DNA of 64,000 nt. Origin: Nocardioides lacusdianchii (GTDB taxonomy: Bacteria; Actinomycetota; Actinomycetes; Propionibacteriales; Nocardioidaceae). The DNA lies in assembly GCF_020102855.1 (NCBI RefSeq), contig NZ_JADHZD010000003.1, positions 186,001-250,000 on the forward strand, read 5' to 3'. Each line of letters opens with the position of its first letter. Position 1 is the first letter of the stretch. Shown here piece after piece: positions 58,659 to 64,000 of this stretch. The position numbers and the translations under genes were made by a program. The notes beneath the pieces were generated by a model. It made no database searches, had not been told where the DNA came from, and saw nothing but the letters and a program-made list of their open reading frames with translations.

Positions 58659-60433
58659 GCGGCGTCGGCGGGGTGCGCGTGTTCCGCGGCGGCGCCGTCA
58701 TCGAGGACGACCTGCACCGGATCGCCGCCAGCCTGCGCCATCGTGGACCGTCCGCCACGTCGGGGTGGACCGGTCCTGACATCGGGCTGGCCCACACCCG
58801 GATGGAGCCGATCGGGCCCGGCACGATCACCCAGCCGCTGCACTCCGCGGACGGCCGCTGGGTGGTCGTGGTCGACGGCGTGGTCCACAACGGCGCGGGC
58901 CTGCGCATGCACCTGGACTACCCGTTCCGCTCCGACGACGACGTCGAGGTGGTGGTGGCCGGCCTCTCCCTCGACGGGATCTCGTTCGTCGAGCGCCTCC
59001 GCGGCCACTTCGCGCTCGTCGCGCACGACCTGCACACCGACACGACCCACCTCGTCCGGGACCGCTACGGCGTGGTGCCGCTCCACTACCGCCACCTGCC
59101 GGGTGGGATCGCCTTCGGCTCGGAGGCCAAGACCGTGCTGGCCGTCGGACCCGCGCCCGAGGTCGACCTCCGCAGCCTCCACGACTACCTCACCGACCGC
59201 GTGGTGCCGGCGCCGGACACCCTCTTCGAGGGCGTCAAGAAGGTACGACCTGCACACCGGGTCGCGATCATGCCGGGAGGCCACCTCGAGGACGTGCACT
59301 ACTGGGACCCGCCGGAGTGCGACCCGTCCGACGCGTGGAGTGCCGCCGACGCCGTCGAGGCGGTGACGGACGGCGTGCGCGAGGCCGTACGGCTGTCGTT
59401 GGTCGACGGCCCCCTCGGCGTGCAGCTCACCGACGACCTCGCCAGCCACCTCGTCGCGGCCCACGTCCAGCAGCTGCGCAGCGGCCCGCCGGCCCACACC
59501 TTCGCGGTGCTGGCTGCCGGCGCCGGGTCGGACGGGGGCGACCGGGCACGGCGGCTCGCGGCCCTGATCGGCACACGGCACCACGAGGTGACACTGACCC
59601 CGGCCGACTTCGCCGATCACTGGGGCCGGCTCACCTGGCACCACGACAGCCCCCTGCAGCACCCGGCCGACGTCGCCGCCTTCCACCTGGGACGAGCCGC
59701 CCGTCCGCACGTCGCCGCACTGCTCACCCACGCCGGCGGCGACGAGCTCTTCGGCGGGCGTGCCGAGCACCGACGAGCACGCTGGCGTACTCGTCTGCCG
59801 GGCGCCTCCGAGCGGGTCGGCTCGTCGTTCTCGGTGACCGAGCGTGAGCGGCTGCTCGGGGCGTCCGCGCCGGCGGCGCGGCGTTCGAGCCCCGCGCTGG
59901 GGGTCGACGCGACCGACCGGGCCCTGCGTGAGGAGCTGCGTCACCGGCTGTCCGACCACGTGCTCGAGGGTGCGGACCGCTGGGCGACCGCGGCCATGCT
60001 CCAGCAGCGTCCCGCGCTCCTCGACCATCGCCTCGTGGAGCTCGCCCTGCGCCTGCCCGCCGCGGTCAAGTCCCGGGGCGGGACGGGCCAGTGGGTCCTG
60101 CGCGAGGCCGCGCGTCCGCTGCTCCCCGAGGAGCTCCTGGGCCCGGTCGGGCCGCCGACACCGGTCGCCCTGGACCACTGGTTCGGCGGTCACCTGCGCG
60201 ACGTCGCCCGCGATCGCCTCCTCGGCGAGGGCTCGTGGGTCCCCCAGGTGCTCGACCGCACCGCGGTCCGTGAGCTCATCACGCGCCACGAGCACGGGGC
60301 CCGGCTGGACGGACGGCTTTGGACGTTGCTGGCGCTCGAGACGTGGCACCGATCCTTCTTCGGCGCCACCCCGACGGTGCCCGGCCAGCGCCGGGCTGCC
60401 GACGAGACCGCGCTGCCGGCCCCGCACGCCTGA
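58655..60433 (+). CDS. Asparagine synthetase B homologue with both catalytic signatures lost
   Basis: A 592-residue protein with the full AsnB architecture: an N-terminal Ntn glutaminase-like domain ('LRHRGPSATSGW', 'VVVVDGVVHNGAGLR', 'GHFALVAHD', 'RDRYGVVPLHYR', 'FGSEAKTVLAV') and a synthetase domain ('HTFAVLAAGAGSDGGDRARR', 'HHEVTLTP', 'LLTHAGGDELFGGRAEH'). Two essential elements are missing. The N-terminal catalytic Cys is Ser (MSGVGG instead of MCGI), and the ATP pyrophosphatase loop SGGxDS reads LTDDLASH (residues 258-265). It therefore cannot be a normal glutamine-hydrolysing asparagine synthetase. There is no frameshift or stop, so selection maintains it. It is coupled to the response regulator by ATGA. 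Confidence 0.88.
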   Translation: MSGVGGVRVFRGGAVIEDDLHRIAASLRHRGPSATSGWTGPDIGLAHTRMEPIGPGTITQPLHSADGRWVVVVDGVVHNGAGLRMHLDYPFRSDDDVEVVVAGLSLDGISFVERLRGHFALVAHDLHTDTTHLVRDRYGVVPLHYRHLPGGIAFGSEAKTVLAVGPAPEVDLRSLHDYLTDRVVPAPDTLFEGVKKVRPAHRVAIMPGGHLEDVHYWDPPECDPSDAWSAADAVEAVTDGVREAVRLSLVDGPLGVQLTDDLASHLVAAHVQQLRSGPPAHTFAVLAAGAGSDGGDRARRLAALIGTRHHEVTLTPADFADHWGRLTWHHDSPLQHPADVAAFHLGRAARPHVAALLTHAGGDELFGGRAEHRRARWRTRLPGASERVGSSFSVTERERLLGASAPAARRSSPALGVDATDRALREELRHRLSDHVLEGADRWATAAMLQQRPALLDHRLVELALRLPAAVKSRGGTGQWVLREAARPLLPEELLGPVGPPTPVALDHWFGGHLRDVARDRLLGEGSWVPQVLDRTAVRELITRHEHGARLDGRLWTLLALETWHRSFFGATPTVPGQRRAADETALPAPHA

Positions 60434-60779
60434 GAGGCGGAAGCGGGGCGGGCGACGGCGGTCGAGGTGGGGGAACCTCGACCGCCTCTCCTGGTTCGCC
60501 AGGTCCGAGGACGAGTACAGTGGGGTTGCTCGTCACCCCCGCGGCTGGACAGCACGAGCGGGACGGAAACGGTAGGTGGAACCAGGTGGTGCACCTCCTC
60601 AAGAGTAGGCCGCAGCGGACCTCGCAGCCCATCCCTCCGAATGGGTATCTCCTCCGGCGGCTCTGAATCCCCGGTCGGTGCAGGGCTTTCGCTCATTTGC
60701 GGCATGCCGCGACCGACCACCGTTCCTAGGCTCACAGGACCGGGCGGCACGCTCGGGTGGGGAGCGAGGGAAGTGTGTC
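60434..60779. other. Leader/intergenic region before the polyprenyl glycosylphosphotransferase gene
   Basis: About 345 bp without a convincing gene. It starts with a terminator hairpin, then shows two -10-like hexamers on the + strand: TACAGT at 60516-60521 and TAGGCT at 60727-60732. The first would give a leader of about 250 nt, the second one of about 45 nt. I saw no match to a known riboswitch class. Envelope polysaccharide genes are often controlled through such leaders. Confidence 0.45.
60467..60496 (+). terminator. Hairpin terminator after the AsnB-like gene
   Basis: Perfect 11-nt arms (60467-60477 and 60486-60496) with an 8-nt loop, 33 nt after the stop codon. Confidence 0.75.
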
Positions 60780-62273
60780 GTGAGCATGTCGCAGACGGTC
60801 CGTGAGATCACGTCCGAAGCCGGGTCGACGCCGATCTCGATACCCCGGCAGTACGGCAGGGAGCTCCTTCCGGCACCGGTGCCGGCACCGGCACCGGCCG
60901 ACCCCCAGCCCGTGCTCGCCGGCCCGGAGCTCGACGTACGTCCCTTCCCGCGCCGCGCGAGGTCGCGCTGGACGATCGGTGTCGACGCTGTCCTCGCGCT
61001 GGTGCTCGGCGTCACCGCCGCGGCGGTGGGTGCTCTCCCCATGACTGCCGCTCTCGTGGGTGCTGCCGCCTGGCCGCTGCTGCTGCTGGCCGCCGGCCAC
61101 TACCGCCACGGCACCCTGGGCGGCACCCGCGCCGCCCACGTGGGCGTGGTGCTGATGACCGGCGTCCGCGCCGGAGTCCTCGCGCTGGCCCTGTCGCCGT
61201 GGCTCCCCTCGACCGACCTGACCACGCTCGGTGCCCTGGTGGCGATCCTCAGCGTCGCCAGCACCGTGCCGGCGCTGGTGGTCGTACGCCGCCCCCGGCC
61301 GCGCCTGGTGCTCGCAGGCCGCCCCCGCGACGTCCGCGAGGCCATGGCCGAGCTGATCACCACGAACACGCACGAGGTGGTCGCAGCGTGCCTGACCCGC
61401 TCGCCCAAGGTGCCCCTCGGGGACCTGGCGACGTACGTCGGGTTCGCCGACGCCGCCGAGGTCGCCAGTCGCCACGATGCCGATGCCGTGGTCGTGCTCC
61501 CGGGCGCCCGCCTCCCCCACGTCGAGGTGCGGCGGCTGCACTGGTCGCTCGCCGGCGTGGGTGCCGAGCTCTACCTCGGCACCGGTCTCCTCGACGTCGA
61601 GCCCCAGCGGACCCGTGTGGTGTCCACGGCGGGGATCGACGTCCTGCACGTCACGGACCCCGTGCTCGACGGTCCGCGGCGCCTGCTCAAGGACCTCGTC
61701 GAACGCATCGTCGCACTCGTCGCGCTCGTCGTCGCCGCACCGCTGCTCGCCGCGCTCTGCATCGCGATCCGGCGGGAGTCCCCCGGCCCCGCGCTGTTCC
61801 GCCAGGAGCGCATCGGCCGCGACGGCGTGCCGTTCACGATGCTCAAGCTCCGCTCGATGGGCGTCGACGCGGAGACCGCGCGCGAGGCGCTCACCGAGGT
61901 CAACGAGCACGACGGCGTGCTGTTCAAGATCCGCGCAGACCCCCGCATCACGCCCCTGGGCGCCCGGCTGCGCCGCTACTCCCTCGACGAGCTCCCGCAG
62001 CTGTGGAACGTCGTGCGCGGCGACATGTCGCTCGTGGGTCCCCGTCCGGCCCTGCCGTGCGAGGTCGCGCGCTACGACGTCGACCCGCGCCGGCGTCTCG
62101 TCGTCAAGCCCGGCGTGACCGGTCTGTGGCAGGTGTCGGGACGCTCCGACCTCAGCTGGGCCGAATCGGTGCGCCTCGACCTCAAGTACGTCGAGAACTG
62201 GTCCCTCGGGCTGGATCTCCGCATCCTGGCGCGCACCGTCCGCGCGGTCCTCGGCCACCGTGGCGCCTACTGA
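60780..62273 (+). CDS. Polyprenyl-phosphate sugar-1-phosphate transferase (exopolysaccharide initiation)
   Basis: A 497-residue membrane protein of the PHPT (WbaP/WcaJ-like) family, which starts polysaccharide assembly by moving a sugar-1-phosphate to undecaprenyl phosphate. Several N-terminal helices (residues about 60-165) precede a Rossmann-like region ('RLVLAGRPRDVREAMAELI'). One helix ('IVALVALVVAAPLLAALCIAI') leads to the catalytic domain: 'RRESPGPALFRQERIGRDGVPF' (in part), 'TMLKLRSMGVDAE', 'RLRRYSLDELPQLWNVVRGDMSLVGPRPALP' (in part, with the DE dyad in SLDELPQ) and 'KPGVTGLWQVSGRSDLSW'. GTG at 60780 has GGGAAG 6 nt upstream; ATG at 60786 is the alternative. Confidence 0.92.
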   Translation: MSMSQTVREITSEAGSTPISIPRQYGRELLPAPVPAPAPADPQPVLAGPELDVRPFPRRARSRWTIGVDAVLALVLGVTAAAVGALPMTAALVGAAAWPLLLLAAGHYRHGTLGGTRAAHVGVVLMTGVRAGVLALALSPWLPSTDLTTLGALVAILSVASTVPALVVVRRPRPRLVLAGRPRDVREAMAELITTNTHEVVAACLTRSPKVPLGDLATYVGFADAAEVASRHDADAVVVLPGARLPHVEVRRLHWSLAGVGAELYLGTGLLDVEPQRTRVVSTAGIDVLHVTDPVLDGPRRLLKDLVERIVALVALVVAAPLLAALCIAIRRESPGPALFRQERIGRDGVPFTMLKLRSMGVDAETAREALTEVNEHDGVLFKIRADPRITPLGARLRRYSLDELPQLWNVVRGDMSLVGPRPALPCEVARYDVDPRRRLVVKPGVTGLWQVSGRSDLSWAESVRLDLKYVENWSLGLDLRILARTVRAVLGHRGAY

Positions 62274-63084
62274 GCACACCGAGATGCTCCCGGCACCACT
62301 CACCGGGGTCGGCGCCCTGCTCGCGGGAGCGATGGCCTGCATCGTCGTCGCCGTGGACGGCGACGGGTCATGGGGCGGCGGTTTCGCGGGGTCATCGCTG
62401 ACGATCTACGGTCCCGGGCAGGCTGCTCTCGCCGTCGCCCTCGTGCTGACCGGCGCCCTCCTGGTCCTGCCCCACATCCGGCACGAGGCCGTCCTCCTGG
62501 CGATCGCCGGGCTGCTGGCGGCCCAGATCGCCGGCACCGGTCTGGTCGGCTTCCGACGCTGGCCGCTCTACTGGGGGTGCTGCGCCCCGTCGGGCATCAC
62601 CGAACAGGCACTCGTGCGGGCCCTGGCGCTGCTGCTGGCGGGCGCGGGCGGGGTCGCGGCACTGCTCTGCGCACGGAGACTTGTCAGGACACGTCACTCG
62701 TGGAGCACGGGTCCTCAGGGTATGGGCGCCGCAGCGGTCGCAGGGGCGGCGACCGTAGCCTTGGTCGGCCCACTGCTGGTCGTGCACGGTGACCCGAACG
62801 CGGACGTGCGGGACCTCCTGGCGTGGGGCGTGACCTACGCCCTCCCCTACGCGGCGGCGCTCGCCCTCGCGGGATGGATGCGCACTCGGGCCGCACTCAC
62901 CCTGCTCGGCGCGGTGGCGCTGAGCACGGTGGCGGCGCATGCGGGCGCCGCCATGCTCGAGCTGCGCCAGCCCTGGGGCGCGGCCCTGGTGCTCGTGCTC
63001 GGGGTCGTCGGCGTGGTGGGCGTCGGCGTCCTGGGAACGGCGGCGACGCGAGCCGCTACCAGCCCCAGGACTCCCGCAGCCTGA
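62260..63084 (+). CDS. Hypothetical polytopic membrane protein
   Basis: A 274-residue protein with about eight hydrophobic segments arranged in pairs ('GVGALLAGAMACIVVAVDGD', 'AALAVALVLTGALLVL', 'AVLLAIAGLLAAQIAGTGLV', 'ALVRALALLLAGAGGVAALL' and more). 'RRWPLYWGCCAPSGITEQ' is a short polar loop with a Cys-Cys pair. No family is recognised. GTG at 62260 overlaps the glycosylphosphotransferase gene by 14 bp, and the 3' end overlaps the convergent sulfotransferase by 29 bp. A role in polysaccharide export or modification is possible from position only. Confidence 0.65.
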   Translation: MAPTEHTEMLPAPLTGVGALLAGAMACIVVAVDGDGSWGGGFAGSSLTIYGPGQAALAVALVLTGALLVLPHIRHEAVLLAIAGLLAAQIAGTGLVGFRRWPLYWGCCAPSGITEQALVRALALLLAGAGGVAALLCARRLVRTRHSWSTGPQGMGAAAVAGAATVALVGPLLVVHGDPNADVRDLLAWGVTYALPYAAALALAGWMRTRAALTLLGAVALSTVAAHAGAAMLELRQPWGAALVLVLGVVGVVGVGVLGTAATRAATSPRTPAA

Positions 63085-63889
63085 GCCCGAAGGTGCCCTC
63101 GAGGGCCTCGACCTCGGAGCCGAGCTCGCGGCGGACGGTGAGGACGTCGCGCGCGTCGGGGCGCACAGCGGCCCGGTCGATCGGACGGTAGAGCGCGCGG
63201 TGGACGAGGGGTGAGCGCTTGACCATGCCCACCACCCGCGCCCCGTCGTGCTCGCGCACCCAGTCGGCCCCACGACGTACGGCAGCGGCGACCCGCACCG
63301 ACCGTGCGCTCGCGGCGGGCAGGCGGGCCTCGCGCTCCTTGGTACCGAGCGGCTGGTGGGCGATGCCGAGGAAGTCGGTGACGCCGTCGAGGAAGGCCTG
63401 TGGATCGGCCTCGAGGTCGTCGAAGAGCCCGACGTGCACGTGCTCGCGAGGATAGAGCTCGAGGAACCGGTCCAGGCCCGTCGCGTAGCGGCCGTGCTCG
63501 AGGAGCTCGGGCCGGCTGCGCAGTGCCTCCGCGAAGGTGTCCGGCCCGATCCCGTGCTTGCGCATGTAGAGGTAGGAGGACCAGGCGCGGTCGACCGGGT
63601 CCCGCAACGACACCATCACCCGCACGTTGCCGAGGGTGTCGTGGATCCGTCGGGCTGCCTCGGGGTGGAAGAGGTAGTCCTGGCAGATCTCGCCGACGAC
63701 CTGCTCGTCGCGGGCGTCCTTGAACTGAGCGGCGTACCACTCGGTCCCGCGGTCGTAGTAGCGGTCGAAGTAGTAGAGGTCCTTCGACGGCGTGAGGTAG
63801 CAGTCCGGGTGCTTGATCAGCGTCTCGTGGAGCCACGACGACCCGGCCTTGTCCGGCCCGACGTAGAGGAAGTTGGGCAGACGGCTCAT
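63056..63889 (-). CDS. Sulfotransferase (PAPS-dependent, heparan-sulfotransferase-like)
   Basis: A 277-residue enzyme. The 5'-phosphosulfate loop is 'FLYVGPDKAGSSWLHETLIKHP', in part as 'GPDKAGSSWLHETL', with Lys in the PAPS position. The 3'-phosphate motif is 'VSLRDPVDRAWSSYLYMRK', in part. 'KDLYYFDRYYDRGTEWYAAQF' (in part) matches the N-deacetylase/sulfotransferase-like branch acting on carbohydrates. In this context it may sulfate the envelope polysaccharide made by the nearby genes. ATG at 63889 overlaps the stop of the upstream gene (ATGA). CysQ would remove the PAP produced. Confidence 0.88.
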   Translation of the reverse strand: MSRLPNFLYVGPDKAGSSWLHETLIKHPDCYLTPSKDLYYFDRYYDRGTEWYAAQFKDARDEQVVGEICQDYLFHPEAARRIHDTLGNVRVMVSLRDPVDRAWSSYLYMRKHGIGPDTFAEALRSRPELLEHGRYATGLDRFLELYPREHVHVGLFDDLEADPQAFLDGVTDFLGIAHQPLGTKEREARLPAASARSVRVAAAVRRGADWVREHDGARVVGMVKRSPLVHRALYRPIDRAAVRPDARDVLTVRRELGSEVEALEGTFGLRLRESWGW

Positions 63890-64000
63890 GAGAGTCCCCT
63901 TCCGAAGCGGCGCGCCATCGTGAGCAGGCGCTGATGGTCGGTCCCGGGCCCGGCGACAGCCAGGGCGAGCCAGGCGTACGGCACGGCGGGATGCCTGCTC
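63886..64000 (-). CDS. C-terminal end of an unidentified protein (continues beyond window)
   Basis: Thirty-seven codons are open from the window edge to TGA at 63886-63888, reading ...HPAVPYAWLALAVAGPGTDH and ending MARRFGRGLS. 'LALAVAGPGTDHQRLL' has the look of the GP(G)xD(H/E) stretch in nucleotide-sugar-binding regions of family GT-B glycosyltransferases, but the fragment is too short to assign. The 4-bp overlap with the sulfotransferase start shows that the two are in one operon. Confidence 0.6.
   Translation of the reverse strand, partial: SRHPAVPYAWLALAVAGPGTDHQRLLTMARRFGRGLS

Overview
The window is a contiguous piece of a high-GC actinobacterial chromosome. Support comes from a mycothiol S-conjugate amidase, an actinobacterial Mfd/MazG/enolase/DivIC/DUF501/Ppx block, strong G/C third-position bias, many GTG starts and abundant leaderless promoters (a TANNNT hexamer 6-7 nt before the start codon). 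The gene content and style (DUF222-HNH endonuclease, DUF4082 secreted protein, YihY, short intergenic palindromes) suggest Nocardioides or another Nocardioidaceae. That genus call is inference. I see no integrase, transposase, prophage or CRISPR array, so this looks like core chromosome with a few accessory patches.

Layout. 1-3.2 kb: end of a DeoR-type regulator overlapping a GH36 alpha-galactosidase, then a methyltransferase. 3.2-11.1 kb: mca/DUF4307/greA, then a minus-strand chain metB-DUF202-glmL-AI-2E transporter-ilvA. 11.2-18.3 kb: secreted proteins (fibre-like protein, beta-helix/DUF4082 protein, subtilase), msrA, a YCII protein, a phosphatidylcholine-synthase-like enzyme and a DUF1905 protein. 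18.4-24.3 kb: UbiB-type kinase, SnoaL-like protein, and a MoxR ATPase-GNAT-vWA operon. 24.4-27.9 kb: a Dev/Dos-like cluster (flavin-type oxidase-fold protein, GAF-GAF histidine kinase with the heme histidine, DoxX-like protein, NarL-type regulator) with two DevR-like boxes. 27.9-36.8 kb: DinB, RHH-like protein, YchJ, YigZ, YihY, TauE, cbs, an SGNH hydrolase, a Bax inhibitor-1 homologue and small membrane proteins. 37-40.1 kb: secreted EEP hydrolase, DUF222-HNH protein, signal-less solute-binding protein. 40.1-52 kb: an odd tRNA and a long minus-strand housekeeping block (mfd, SurA-like lipoprotein, mazG, metalloprotease, eno, divIC, DUF501, ppx, udgB, ACT protein, def). 52-55.2 kb: two secreted paralogues, a VOC protein, an SMR exporter with a guanidine-riboswitch-like leader, and cysQ. 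55.2-64 kb: a signalling and envelope-polysaccharide region (pseudo-receiver LuxR, histidine kinase, response regulator, degenerate AsnB, polyprenyl glycosylphosphotransferase, membrane protein, sulfotransferase).

Themes. Sulfur and thiol metabolism recurs (mca, metB, cbs, msrA, cysQ, TauE, sulfotransferase). The most unusual items are a short-variable-arm tRNA with a UAA (Leu) anticodon, an AsnB homologue that has lost both catalytic signatures but is translationally coupled to a two-component system, a 31-bp-period tandem/inverted repeat array before ppx, and several intergenic palindromes whose edges contain the stop codon of the neighbouring gene.
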